64,000 bases of DNA from Aspidiotus rigidus (GCA_035079385.1 JAVHKY010000001.1:3969501-4033500); one strand, 5' to 3'; positions 14,570-26,339 are shown, counted from the stretch's first letter. Notes: a model not told the origin generated them from the sequence alone. A program made the numbers and translations.

Positions 14570-14880
14570 TGTGCACTGTATGGGAATGTAAGGAACTACT
14601 TACATGGTGGTGTTTTTGTCATCTTCAATGGATTTTGAGTGTTTTGATTTTGTGTGCACAACTTGTATCAAGATGTGTGCACTACTTACTTTGTGTATTT
14701 GTCCGTTTCATAGGATTTCCAGTGTTTTGGATCTTGAGTGCACAACTTATATGAGGATGTGTGCACTACTTACTTCGTTTTTATCCGTGTAATACATTTC
14801 TTAGGCGTGTCAATTTTGTTTCCTTGGCGTGTTATCGATAGGCGGGCAATTTCGTTTTTTTAGGCGTGCGATTAAATGTA
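14570..14880 (+). repeat. Degenerate tandem repeat with GTGTGCAC and AGGCGTG motifs
   Basis: A unit of about 110 bp containing TGTGTGCACTACTTACTT and GTGCACAACTT-TAT is repeated twice (near 14655 and 14738), with a partial unit at 14570. It is followed by three or four TTAGGCGTG/TTGGCGTG motifs (14800..14875) all in one orientation. Confidence 0.5.
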
Positions 14881-15059
14881 TGCCAAAAAAATTACACACA
14901 TGCATAAATGTAAAAAAAAAAAAAAGTGAAAACAATAGTACTCCGACATAGCAATCCGTTGTAAGGACTGGAGCCGATTTGATTTCTTGTATTAAAAGAG
15001 TATGATTTAATCGCTCTTTAGAATTTAAAGAAAGTAAATCATAAGTAAGAAAAAAAAAA

Positions 15060-16905
15060 AAAGAGGTTTGGAAAGAGGATGGCTACTGGGCCTTACCTCG
15101 AAGGAAAAACGGAAAAAATGAATTGAATTTAAATGTTGATGGAAGGAGGTAGGTCAGAGATAAATTTGAAAATGTGTGAGAAAATTGAAGGGTTTTCTAA
15201 TGATAGGAGGTTGGTGGCTCTGAGTGGGGTAGCGAATTGTAGATTGATGGCTTCTGAGTATAGTATTTGTCTAATGTTGGATATTTCTGGACATTCGAAA
15301 AGATAATGATTGATGTCGCCTTTAGAAGAAGGATTGTCTGGATGGAGGGGGCATATATCAGATCCGGAAAGATTTAAACGTTTTAAGTGAGTGGGGAGAC
15401 GATTGTGTCCAAAACAAAGACGGCTGAGTTTAACTATAAGGGAGCGGGCAATATCGTTAAAAAGTTTATACCAAGGAAATGCCGGAAGTAGAGGTTGAAC
15501 GAGGAAATAAAAAGATTTCAGATTGTTAGCAAATTTCGAGTAGGATATTGCCCAGTCATCTCGCGTGGAGCATCAAATAAGATAGGAAGCAGATTTGATG
15601 AGACTGGTGATGAGTGGGCTGATTTAGCTAAAACATGTACAATTTCGTCGTTGAATATTCCTGCATGACTGGGATGGGGATCTAGAGAAAATTAATTTGA
15701 ATGGGGTTGAGAGAATTGATCAAGTAGATGATTGATAAAGCTAAGGATGAATTAACGCGTGAAGGGATGGAAGAAATGGATTGGAGAGCGGAGAGAGAGT
15801 CAGATATTATGAGAAACTGTCCTGTTTGGGAGTTTTGCTTTATGTAGTAAAGGGCTTGGAATATCGCCATCTTTTCCGCATGAAAAATAGATGTGAAGTT
15901 TGGTAGAGATGAAGAGCAATGAAGCTTAGTTGAGGGGATCCAAAAGGCCATACCCACTTCCTGATGATCTCTAGAACCGTCAGTAAAAATATGTGTATGA
16001 TGAGGAAAATGTTCTTGCGTGTATAACTGGAAGAGTTCTCCAAAATCTGAACCAGAAGTTTTGGGAAGTTGGTGAATTTCAATACGTTCGAAGAGTTGTT
16101 GAAAGAAAAAAGCCGATAGATGATAAGATGGAATTGACACGATGAGGTTTTGGAAGCGAGCTCTTCTACGTATTAGTGGTAATCGCCAGTCTATAAATCT
16201 CCAGCGGTTAAGAAGATATGATATATTGTTTGTAAGGTTTGAGTCTTGGTAGGTAATACTGCGAATTAAGACGAACCTATATCTGTGAGATAGTTTCGAC
16301 GAAATTGAAGGGGAGTAATGCCAGTTTCAGCACAAAGGGCTGGAATAGGGGTAGAATTTAGAGCTCCTATTATGAGTCGAACGCATTTATTTTGGAGAGT
16401 TTCTAATTTATTCAAGTGAATTTTACTCGCGGAACCGTAAAGAGAAGAGCCGTAATCTTGTTTAGAGCGGATCATTGCGTTATAAAGGAGTGTTAGGGTG
16501 CTTGGATCTCCACCCCATCGGGTGGAGGCTAGCATCTTTAGGATATTGATACAGGGACCGATTTTTGAAATGAGTTTGGGAATATGTTCATTCCATAATA
16601 ATTTGGGATCGAGAGTAATGCCTGGATATTCTATTTTAGAAACTAATGGAAGTGGAGTATTGTAGATAGTAAGAAGAGCATTTGATAAGTTATAGGGCTT
16701 AAGAGAAAATACCATTGTTGCTGACTTGGAAGAAGAGAAAGGCAGATTAAGTCCTTGTGCCTTAGTTGCAATTTGATTAATAGCGCTTTGCGTTTTATTG
16801 GATGCGACCAAAAGATTTTCGTGAGCGGAGAAAAGTATAATGTCATCAGCGAAGAAAATGGATTTAACATGGATAACATTCGGTCCGTTTAAGTGTTCAA
16901 TGTTT
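15060..16905 (-). mobile_element. 5'-truncated I-type LINE: RT C-terminal half, RNase H, Cys-His motif
   Basis: On the minus strand the reverse transcriptase catalytic box FADD is encoded at 16842..16853, followed by a thumb region ending with LNKLETLQNKCVRLIIGALN. After one frameshift near 16270 the frame continues into an RNase H domain with FTDGS (15973..15987), the AEK glutamate and SDS aspartate, then PSHAGIFNDE near 15640. A C-terminal Cys/His block, ICPLHPDNPSSKG then NHYLFECPE, ends at a stop near 15125. RNase H downstream of RT places it in the I group of non-LTR retrotransposons. The endonuclease and RT N-terminal parts are missing (5' truncation near 16905, typical of LINE insertion). 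Frameshifts make it inactive. It is a different family from the LINE at 38115. Confidence 0.85.
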
Positions 16906-17265
16906 TAGCATTCATTATAAAGGCCTAATATACGAGACGAAGATGGGGAAAGGGTAAACGAGCGGCGAGAGAGCCTCGAAAGCTAGTGGATTTTATATAC
17001 AAGTATGCTAGGTCTGTATTGGAGGCTGAACTTACTACGCCAGCCGAGTATAGAATTGATATTTCTTATACAATTGAGATCAATATACCGATATAATCGA
17101 GATCGATATGATTGAGACTGATTTATTACATTTGTGAACGCTCAAAGACATACATATACATGATTCAATGTTTTTCCATGAAGTAGAAAAATTTACTTAG
17201 TAAACGAAGCAAGCATATAAAATGCTACATTACTAGTACGTGTCTCTGAAGAAGACATGTTAGCT

Positions 17266-17305
<40 letters not shown>

Positions 17306-18400
17306 CAAAAACTGACTTATTTTTCCAACATTAAATTTTTATGCAACGAAATGAAATTTTTCAGCATGATTTATTTGAAAATATTTATTCACACGTGTGA
17401 CCTTTTAAATTCTCGTACAAAGTCTTGTCGATCGGAAAAACATATAAATCAATCGAAATAAATCGAACCTCGAATTGTTGAAATACCGATACTGAATCAA
17501 TTCTGGTCATTTAGACTGAAAGCATTATTGGCGTTTGCATCGAGTCATTTGTTACTTTCATTGTAGGTGTTGCGTTGTATGCACTGTAACAAAAGTAAGA
17601 ATGCAAACGACTGCATAATAATGAGCGTGTAAAAGTTTGTCGTAATTTCCCTTTTTAATGTCTTGACATTTCATTCGCAGTGTCGACGTGAAAATAATAA
17701 TATTCTCTTTCAGCTCATGTATCCGTATTAATTCAGCAAAAATATTTTTGACCCATTTCAGAAGAATTTGAGCCGGAAAGTCAACAGGAAGTTGATGAGA
17801 AGGCGTCGGACTTGAAATTGGAAACATCTTCAAATGTTATCCAAAATAAAATTCTACCACTCACCTTAATAGTGATGTTTCTTCATCTTTCTATGTAGAT
17901 GTTTTTCGATTTGCATTATAGGTAATCAACAAGTCTCTACTCTTAAGTATCAACACCAATACAAGCTACTAAGTTTTGCTCTAAATGAACTTCCCTAATA
18001 TTTTTCTACATATTTTCTACTGGAATTACTCTCTTTTATGCTACTTGAAGCTACTATTTAAGCTATTTTACTGATTTCCATCGTCTCTCTAATATGAGAC
18101 GTCGCTCCGTAATCGCGACAAAATTTAGGCTACTTCCTAGATTCAAACCCGCCCATAGTAATTGAGCAGAAATTTCATAATCCTCGCCCCCTCCCTTAAT
18201 CCATTTGATTAATGTGTCCTCGTCGTTTTTCACACTTTCTAATCCATTTGGTTAGTAGACGTCTCATCTTGATTCTATACCTCATAAACCTTCAAGAAGA
18301 CGATGGAAAAACAATGGCGTTAATCGTGCGATCGAAATTTCATCTTCCACTCTAAAATTGCTGATCGAACTATCAAACTACGTAGCATCCTTTACCGTTT
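16906..18400. other. Intergenic stretch with a poly(T) tract
   Basis: Begins with a copy of the purine-rich dispersed motif (16925..16975). A 37-bp run of T lies at 17269..17305. No gene recognised; open frames are short. Confidence 0.4.
17269..17305 (+). repeat. Poly(T) run, 37 bp
   Basis: Uninterrupted T run. It could be the poly(A) end of a minus-strand retroinsertion, but nothing recognisable lies beside it. Confidence 0.8.
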
Positions 18401-18406
18401 CTAATT

Positions 18407-18482
18407 CTCATTTTTCGAATAAAATCTCGGCTAAATTCGGAATAAATGGTGAATTTAGCCGAGATTTTATTCGAAAAATGAG
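18407..18482. repeat. Perfect 32-bp inverted repeat with 12-nt loop
   Basis: The arm 18407..18438 (starting CTCATTTTTCGAATAAAATC) is followed by a 12-base loop (18439..18450) and its exact reverse complement at 18451..18482. A perfect hairpin of this length implies a recent origin or selection; no coding sequence is nearby. Confidence 0.9.
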
Positions 18483-20578
18483 GAGATGATTCACCGATAA
18501 AATTTAAACCTATTTCTAATTTTCAGAAAAGCCAGACCCCTTATCAACTTGAAACAATCATAAAAGAATCAGCCAGGAGGTTTCCTCAATTGGAAACTCC
18601 CGTCACGAGAAAGTCATATTTTTTCCCACCTCAAAATCGACCACACCCGCGTCACTTACTCTTATTTTCTTCTGGGCTTCTAGTGTTACTGTCATATTGG
18701 TATTCTATACCAGCAGAATACCTTTTCTCCCATTCATGACTTTTGCTCAGTATTTCGGAACAGTCTCGCATACACTCAGCCGCTTACGTTCCACTTTTTT
18801 TTTTTTTGCTGCTCTAGTACCTATTCTCACTTTTTTGTACCTACAATAATCATCTGAGCAAGTCTTCTAATAAAATCTCCAGCGTCGCAACCATCCTTTT
18901 TCTAAAACGTTTCAACCCCCAATCCCTCCCTCTTACGCCACTAAAATTTTCAAAAAGGATACAATCGTTTTCTATATAGGTACAGAGAGATGAAAATAGA
19001 CGTAATCATACACGTATTGTCTTGATCGACAAATCGTGAAAAATACGATGGTTATGTGTCAAAAAAACCAGTGAGAGTCACGTAATAATATATTTCCGTC
19101 TTATACGGTTTGGAGTTACGATATTATGATGCATAAGAATACATCTCTATCTTGAGCAACTGTAAACATATTTTGATGAAATGTAAATTTAAGATAGTTG
19201 ACCTGCTTCCAATATTCTTAATTAATTGAAGACATAATTTATTAATATGCAATCAATACTAATACAATATCGATATTTTCCTAACTCGCTGATACATTCA
19301 AAACCTACGAGGAAACAGGTCTTGAACACGGTTAATTTTTTTCTTCTTTTTCAAGGTTTGGTACTTTTTGGGCGAATTGAGTAGCCTTATTTTGGCGAAC
19401 ATAATATAATACTAGATATAAAAACAGGAAATTTGGATTGAATCCTATGTACAGGAATTTTTTGTTCATTGAAAACTGACAATATATGAAAAAATGACCA
19501 AATTTGTTTTTTTATTCTTGGCCATGTCCCATCCAAATTTGAAGACAGGTTAAAAACAAAAATAGGTAATGAATTATTGTTTCGGCATTTTATTATATCA
19601 TATTAGACTATGTAACAAACAGTTTTTTATGTTTTTTTGAATGAATAATCGAATACGTCCAGTTTTACGGTACCTATGTCACGCCCTTGACAAGAGAATT
19701 TTTCACGTAGCAGATGATAGTGTCATCGAAGGAAGAACAAATTATTTATACTCGTACAATAAAAAATGTATGTAGAAAATTACGAACTTCAAATACTAAG
19801 AATTTGTACTTGAAGTTTTCTCAGTTCATCAGCCCGCAAATGTACGTATAGCTCTTGAGTCTTGGTTCTTCTCGTCCCTCTCTACATAACTACGAACTCG
19901 AGATCTTATCTATTTGCCTCCTTCATTCAGTATACCAGTGCACGTGTTCGTTCTTATTAATCACTTTCTTTGCGCAGTTTGTAATTAGACATCTTTCCGA
20001 GTTTCTCTGATAGGTCAAGCAATCTACCTTCTTTTCCAAGTCGAGAAATTTTTTCAATTTTAGCTAGGTTTAGGTTATCTTGACGCTATTTTTTTTGAGG
20101 AATGTACCCCGAACAAAAGTGATCCCCTCCCCCGCCAAAAAAAAATGAGACAGAGGGCATAGGCTAAACCCTCTTTACCATCATTACTAGATGAACAACT
20201 TTCTGCAGTATAAAAAATAAAGATCATGTTTTATGAGTCATACTGGATGATGTCATTAATATTAGTCTCAGTCAAGACGTCATCTTCGCCTAGTTTGTTT
20301 TCTTATTGAGATTTTATCCTTATATGTACTTAGTAATGTATATATTAAGTTTTCGTATATTGGCTCAGAACTCGAAATTTTCCCGAGTCCTGAAGGTTGG
20401 TCCAGCCCTATAGTACACCGTATGTTGAAGTAACCAGCTGTCAAGCTCCAAGTCCTGTTCCTTTCGTTCATTTTAGCCTAGTTTACGATAAAATTATACT
20501 GCAGGGCACGCGAACGCAAATTCAGGAATAGACGTAGGGTTGAGACACACGGTGAAGCAAATTAATGTTACCAGTTGA
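18483..20578. other. Intergenic stretch, nothing recognised
   Basis: AT-rich sequence with a few simple runs; no exon, RNA gene or transposon end was supported on either strand. Confidence 0.4.
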
Positions 20579-21353
20579 ATAGTGTAGGCCAATTACAGTA
20601 ATATTGAAAAAAGAAAAAAAAAAAAAAAAAAAAACATTTTGCTGGAGCAAACGTTTTTTTGCTGAAAATTGTTCGTGATGTGGTAAAATCTCGCGTTTTC
20701 CCCCCGGAGCTTTTTTTCTATGTCGGTTCAACCCCTCCCCTCAAACAAAAGAGAAAAAAAATTAGTTTTCCGCCGATATCGCGCGAAATTGAAATTTTAT
20801 CAAAAAATGTTTCAAACAAAAGTTGTTCCTCGTTAGATTTCCTACCAAATAACGTATTCAATTTTCAACCTATACCAATTAGTGCCTTTGCAAAGGCCGT
20901 TCAAAAGAGGGCCAAAATCAGGTTTCCCATATACCTCACAAAACTGAAATTTTATTAAAAAATGCTTCAAACAAAAGTTGTTCCTTGTTAAATTTGCTAC
21001 AAAATAAGCTATTCGCCTTCAGGAGGTTCTTTTTTAATAGGGGGTTTAAACCCCCCAGATTTAGTCTTTTGCTTATATCTTGTCCAATTGAAATTTTATT
21101 AGAAAATGTTTCAAACAAAAATTGTTCCTCGTTAAATTTCCTACCAAATAACGTATTCAATATTCAGCCTAGATTAATTAGTGCCCCGGCAAAGCCTGCA
21201 AAGACCGTTTAAAAGAAGACGAAAATCAGTTTTTCCATCTTTATATGTCCCAAAATTGAAATTTTATTAAGAAATATTTCAAATAAAAGTTGTTCCTCGT
21301 TGAATTTCCTATCAAATGAGCTATTCAGCTTTCAGATTAGAGTAATGAGTCTA
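20579..21353 (+). repeat. Left long inverted arm, four tandem modules
   Basis: Modules of 145-167 bp, each containing AAATGTTTCAAACAAAAGTT and a following CCTACCAAATAA, are repeated four times. They alternate with different spacers (G/C-rich AAACCCCCC, a CCTTTGCAAAGG palindrome and so on), and the spacers are matched in the other arm. Confidence 0.8.
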
Positions 21354-21504
21354 TGGAGAAAGTGTGTTAGGTACATTTTTTCTGTAGGTTCCTCAACTGA
21401 ATCTTACTCCACGAGGCTAGTATATTTCATGTAATGTATACATATAATTTTATAAAAATTTTCTGGCATAGCCAAATAAATGAAAATGGGTTATATATAA
21501 ATGC

Positions 21505-21646
21505 ACGCGAAATGAAAATATATGCCAACGAAGGAAGTGGACGCGAAAAGGGTTGAAAGTGACACACTTTTATATGTGATTCACGCGATGACTGTTGAAC
21601 GATATGTGGAACAGGTTGTAACGCGAAGAGGAATATATTCACGCGA
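21505..21646 (+). repeat. Left subterminal ACGCGA boxes of the MULE
   Basis: ACGCGA occurs five times in this orientation (21505, 21541, 21583, 21621, 21641), between the left terminus and the start codon. Oriented subterminal boxes are usual transposase-binding sites in MULEs. Confidence 0.7.
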
Positions 21647-21732
21647 TAATTGTGCAATCTGATTTAGTTCAGTTAGTGATTACTATTTCAGACGAATACA
21701 CGTACTTTTTGTCAACATTGTAATATTTCGGC

Positions 21733-23400
21733 ATGGATCTTACGTACATAGACGAATATTCTAACGAAAGTGATTCAGGAGAAGACGACGAAGAACATCA
21801 TCAGCCAGTACGTAAGCGAAGAAGATTAACACGTATTTGGCTTGAACGAAAAAGATTCGAAACAGCCGAAGAAGCGAAATTGGCCGTTGAAGCAAAACAA
21901 AACTGGAAAGTTTCATCGACGAAAGACACACCGTCTGGGCTACGGGTGAATTACCGTTGTACTGCGGGGCAATACAGGCGTCTTGAGTGTCCCGCTGGCC
22001 TGTACCTACTATATCGAAGCGAAAGTGAGCAAGTGTCGTTGTTCGAAACGGAGGATACGCATGCAAACCATAGCACTGAACCAGTTCGAGGCTTACACTC
22101 CAGCGTGAAAGCTTATGTACGAGCCAAGTACAATGATGGTATTACGAAACCTAATCATTTGATGGACCGAATACGGAATGAAAAATTACCCCTTCCCCAT
22201 AAATCGCAACTTATATCGTTCCTCCAGGCGATCCGAGTAAAAAAATTTGGCTCTGCTACAATCTCTGCTGCAGACTTGCAGTCTTGGTGTGAGGAGAGGA
22301 CAGACTCCCCTGCAGACGTAGATGAGGTATTTTTATATCATTTTTTTCTTCACGATATTTCAACAGATGACTATTTGTACGACTCTTGTACTTCTGAAAT
22401 TTATTTCTAGGTTTTTGTGGTCGACTTCGAGGTACGTGCCGATTCGTGTGATGTAGATGAACAACAAATAAGGGTTGTACTTTCAACACGAAGACTATTA
22501 TCATTCTGCAAGAACTCGCGTATGATCCAATGCGATGCAACCTATAAATTGTTACGCCTTATGTGTTTTTTCCATGTTACGGAAAACATTGAGAAGTATT
22601 TAAAACCTTTACCAAAATGTACTGCCGATGAGTTGAAAGCGGACGTTCGTACGCTTCAGATCAGTATGAATGACGACATGTTCAAGATAGCCACCAAACT
22701 TTTTCTGAAAAAGTGGAGAAAGGAAACCGACCTGCGTATTCTTTCATTCGTTGATTACTTCGAAGAGCAGTGGTTTAAGAAATTACCGAACTGGTACGAA
22801 GGAGCAGCAATTGATTGCCCGTCGACGAATAATGGATTGGAGGGGACCAACGCTGTTATCAAACGGGAGCATACCATCCGAGCTCGACTTCCCCTAGCGC
22901 AATTTCTTCATAATAGCAGCAATTTAGTGCAATCGTGGTCGAAACGTCGTGATCCCTCTGAGGTTGACTTCATTCCTTTCTCAACGACGCCATCAATATC
23001 ATTACCACAGTGGACAGCCGCTTTTCAGTGGGCATCAGAGAACCATAAAGTTCTTGAGAGGAAAGAAGGAGATAAATCCGTATTCTTCGTTACATCTACC
23101 CAGTTGAGGAGTGAAGTGTCGCCTGATCTCGTAAAAAAATTTGAAAGGGAGCAAGGGAAATGGAAGACGTTTCAGAAGTTCCAGACGTGGCGGTCATGCC
23201 TTTGGAAAATAGAAGTGAGTGCTGAGGGAGCGAGTTGCACGTGCCCAATTTTCCTGAAGAAGATGATGTGTAAGCATTCTTTGGGCATGCAAATTCGTTT
23301 GAAGAGAGTTGTCGTACCAGCCACTGCCAAGCAGATTCCAATAGGCCAGAAGCGTAAAAGAGGCCGACCACGGCTGGCCACAAAAGCTTTAATAGTGTGA
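21733..23400 (+). CDS. MULE transposase-derived protein with SWIM zinc finger, catalytic core deleted
   Basis: Exon 1 is 21733..22326 (198 codons) and exon 2 is 22411..23400; the 84-bp intron (gtattt...ttctag) is phase 0 and gives 527 residues. The N terminus is acidic, then basic (RKRRRLTRIWLERKRFE), followed by a Cys-containing DNA-binding-like module. CDATYKL is the first-aspartate block of the MULE DDE domain, but it runs directly into LRLMCFFHVTENIEKYLK, which normally lies about a hundred residues later; the block with the second aspartate is absent. TNNGLEGTNAVIK is the conserved glutamate block, and C474-T-C476 with C485-K-H487 is the SWIM zinc finger. The tail is basic, AT-hook-like (KRKRGRPR). 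The frame is fully open otherwise, so it could bind DNA but not cut it. It could be a repressor-type derivative or a domesticated remnant. A 9-bp TSD argues for a mobile copy moved by another transposase. Confidence 0.8.
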
Positions 23401-23506
23401 TACGTATTTACCGACTTTTTGTAAAATTCATTGGTATAATTATTCATCCCACTTTTCAGTTATTGATTTTAATTAGTAAAAAATGTCACAGTTTAGAAAT
23501 GTAACT

Positions 23507-23739
23507 TCGCGTTTGATGAAATATTACTTCGCGTTTCAAAAAATATAGCTTCGCGTTTTTTAATATATGTATCGCGCTTTTTTTTTTTTCCTGTATAACT
23601 ACATTCATATCGCGTGGAATCATTTCTTTTGTACGTACTTTAATTTTTTTTTTTGCGCTCGTTATATTTTCGTGTTGAATGCATTTAATATACTGTGATT
23701 TCCCTTCCTTCTTCGCGTGATTGCATTACTTTTTCGCGT
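23507..23739 (-). repeat. Right subterminal TCGCGT boxes of the MULE
   Basis: The reverse complement of the left box occurs six times, all in the opposite orientation (23507, 23529, 23551, 23610, 23713, 23734), between the stop codon and the right terminus. The mirror arrangement ties both clusters to one element. Confidence 0.7.
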
Positions 23740-23765
23740 GGCGAAAAATCGAACCCAATGAAAAT

Positions 23766-24443
23766 CATGTTCCATGTCTTTTATATTTTATCAGTCATCT
23801 TGAAATATTTCATTCTAGGCTTCTACTAGGTCAAGTGTTCGTGAGATATTATTCGTTTACCCCTTTACCTATCTTGGCGTCGTATGAGTCTTCTATGAGA
23901 AATATGAGGTAGCGCGAACTCGCTGTTGTATTGGAATGGTATGAGACAATTCAAGTCTAGGGGACTTGGAAAAATTTCGACTATCCAGCCATATATGATA
24001 GGAAGAGGGACTTGGAAAATTTTCTAATTATTAATTATATTAATTAATTATTTATTTATTTAATTATTTAATTATTTATTATTATTTATTTATTTATTTA
24101 TTCATTTATTTACTTATTTATTTATTTATTATTAATTCTTCTACTAGGTCAAGTGTTCGTGAGATATTATTCGTTTACCCCTTTACCTATCTTTGCGTCG
24201 TATAAGTCTTGTTCTATGAGAAATATGAGGTAGCGCGAACTCGCTCCGCTCGTTCGCCCCCTTTCTCGCTGTTGTATTGGAATGGTATGAGACAATTCAA
24301 GTCTAGGGGACTTGGAAAAATTTCGACTATCCAGCCATATATGATAGGAAGAGGGACTCAGAAAATTTTCTAATTATTAATTATGTTAATTATTTAATTA
24401 TTGATTTATTTAATTGTTTATTTATTTAATTATTTAATTATTT

Positions 24444-24480
<37 letters not shown>

Positions 24481-24791
24481 TTAATTATTAATTATTATTA
24501 TTACGCGGGGTGTACTCGCAAATTTCTGAATCACCCACGGGGTAGAGATTTTCTAATTATTAATTATATTTATTATATTAATTATTCAATTATTTATTTA
24601 TTTATTTAATTATTTAATCGTTTAATTATTAATTAATGAATGAATGAATTAATTATTTATTATTATTACGCGGGGTGTACTCGCGAATTTCTAAATCACC
24701 CACGGGGTAGAGATTTCTCTTGACGGGGGGGGGGGGGTGTACTCGCGAGTTTCAAAATCGGGGTCCGGCGAGAAAAAAGACATGGAACATG
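23766..24791. repeat. AT-rich repeat block bracketed by 17-bp inverted repeats
   Basis: CATGTTCCATGTCTTTT (23766..23782) is exactly reversed at 24775..24791. Between them are a roughly 220-bp direct duplication (23821..24038 and 24139..24384), three tracts of TTTA/ATTA low-complexity sequence, two copies plus a fragment of a GCGGGGTGTACTCGCGAATTT segment (near 24504, 24668, 24725) and a run of G. The second duplicate has about 25 extra bases between two CTCGCT motifs. It begins immediately after the TSD of the MULE. No coding sequence. Confidence 0.7.
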
Positions 24792-25657
24792 TCTCCATAG
24801 CTCGAGGAGGGAGATTTCTCGCACCTGACTTGAGCCCCTCTATCCTTCGTATGCCCTGCCTACTAGTTTTCTACTCTTTCTAATTGGAACAGTTTACGTT
24901 AGCCTGCCGACTTACAGTAGTCTTATATTCGGGATGAAGAGACTTGATATTATTCGCTCTCGTCATACTCTTTGCCTGTGATTACTGAGGAATCTTCATC
25001 AGTACTGAACTTATGGTCAGCTTGTCGTCGTCAATGTCGTCGACTACCTCTAATACTTCACCAGCATTGAGGCAAGTCTACCCCAGACACTTTGGTGAAC
25101 ATTTTAATGCTAGGAAGAAAAAAAAACAACCATTTTCAACAAAAATTCTTACAATAGGCTACTTATGGTCGAGGCATGATACTATGTTATTTAAGAAGCA
25201 TAGTGTAGACGGTTAAACACTATAAGAAAAGAAGAAGAGAAGGGAATTTGGCTTTTCCGTTGATAGAAAACTTACTATTGTTTTGAACAGTACCTCTTCA
25301 TCATCGAATGATTAAAATACACGTTTTTTCTTCGATGAAAGTGCCAAATTACCATCTCTTATCATATCTATTGTTCACCTGCTTTTCGGCAGCTACAAGC
25401 ATTTCTACGTCCTTTGGTGCACCCACTAGAAATAAGTTGTAGGAGGTTGTCTAGCGCGGCGCTGGGGCTTTGTTCATTTTTATATGCTCCAATATCCCAC
25501 CGCTTCGCTTCCATCCGCATTCTAATGGATCATTCTTATGACCAAGCCATAGTTGTTTTTGGCGGTACACTCTGTATAAAGAAAACCGTGCTGCGTCTTC
25601 AGTGGGAGGTAGAGAGGCCGAGTCTACTTTCCGGCGGTCTTTTTTCGCGAAAGCTTG
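24792..25657. other. Interior of composite element, no recognisable gene
   Basis: Spacer between the AT-rich block and the second MULE derivative. Open frames here do not show a known domain. The stretch 25540..25640 shows codon-like composition on both strands but could not be assigned. Confidence 0.35.
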
Positions 25658-25667
25658 GTTCTAGGAC

Positions 25668-25858
25668 ATTTGTTCGCAGGACAATTATTCGCAGACAATT
25701 GTTCGCAAGACAATTGTTCGCATGGATAATTATTTGCAGGACAATTGTTCGCGTGGACAATTGTTCGCAAGAGACAATTATTCGCATGACAATTGTTCGC
25801 ACGAACAATTGTTCATTTTTTATGCAAAAAATTGTTCGCAGAAAAATTGTTCGCAGAA
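25668..25858 (+). repeat. Left array, about 12 ACAATTGTTCGC units
   Basis: Units of 12 bases separated by 2-6 variable bases (GG, AG, AAG, GTGG, ATG). Some units carry ATTATTCGC. CAATTG is palindromic, and with GCGAA on one side each unit can read as half of a larger GCGAACAATTGTTCGC palindrome (present intact near 25798). Confidence 0.8.
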
Positions 25859-25862
25859 AAAT

Positions 25863-26339
25863 ATTATTCCTCCTGAAGCACAGGACGTCCTCGATTACTT
25901 CGAAGATACGTGGATTGGTCGGCCACATCGCAGGGGTAGACGACCTCCCAAATTCGCATTGAATTCGTGGAACTGTTACGAAGCCGCGAAAAGATCCATG
26001 CCGAAAACAAATAACGCTGTAGAAGGATGGCATACAGGGTTCGAGGCAACTCTTGATGCCGTTCATCCAAATATTTTTAAACTCATCGAGGCATTGCTCC
26101 GAGAGCAAAGTATGGCGGACGCCAACGCCGAATGTGTTATTTCTGGCCAGCCCCTGCCGAAGCGGAAGAAAGTCTACCTTGACATGGCAGCTCGCATTCA
26201 AAATTTAGCTAACAAGTTCTCCGGAAATGATGAGGATGAGGATGGGGTTCAAGGTGATAGTGACGACGAGAATGACGAATTTTCAAACCCCTTGCTGAAA
26301 TACTTACGAGGTATTGCCCATAATATTAATTATAATTGA
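25863..26339 (+). pseudogene. C-terminal fragment of a second MULE transposase
   Basis: About 158 codons, open to the stop at 26337..26339. The sequence PPEAQDVLDYFEDTWIG, then a Pro-containing basic stretch, WNCYEAAKRSMPKTNNAVEG and WH(T)GFEATLDAVHPNIFKL matches the block around the third acidic residue and its C-terminal helices in MULE transposases of insects. The tail is strongly acidic (GNDEDEDGVQGDSDDENDE). The first two catalytic residues and the DNA-binding region are missing. The open frame continues upstream through the repeat array, whose units translate as NCSQ/DNCS repeats, so the array abuts the coding fragment without a stop. A truncated protein with an array-encoded N terminus is conceivable but unlikely. 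Confidence 0.65.

Larger units (their letters stand above)
21488..23756 (+). mobile_element. MULE transposon, 2269 bp, with perfect 9-bp TSD
   Basis: The element starts GGGTTATATA and ends TCGAACCC, and the same nine bases AATGAAAAT flank it at 21479..21487 and 23757..23765. A 9-bp TSD is the hallmark of Mutator-like elements. The terminal inverted repeat is short and imperfect (GGGTT, then CACGCGAAA about 17 bp inside on both ends). The interior carries a two-exon transposase gene and oriented subterminal boxes. The perfect TSD says the insertion is young, into the composite element that surrounds it. Confidence 0.85.

Noticed and set aside
25668..25858. Regularly spaced repeats resembling a CRISPR array
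   Set aside because: Spacers are only 2-6 bases, the units are palindromic, a mirrored array exists at 26480, and the genome is eukaryotic.
25599..26201. 200-codon minus-strand frame across the MULE derivative
   Set aside because: Antisense to the transposase fragment and the array; its sequence is array translation plus shadow coding.
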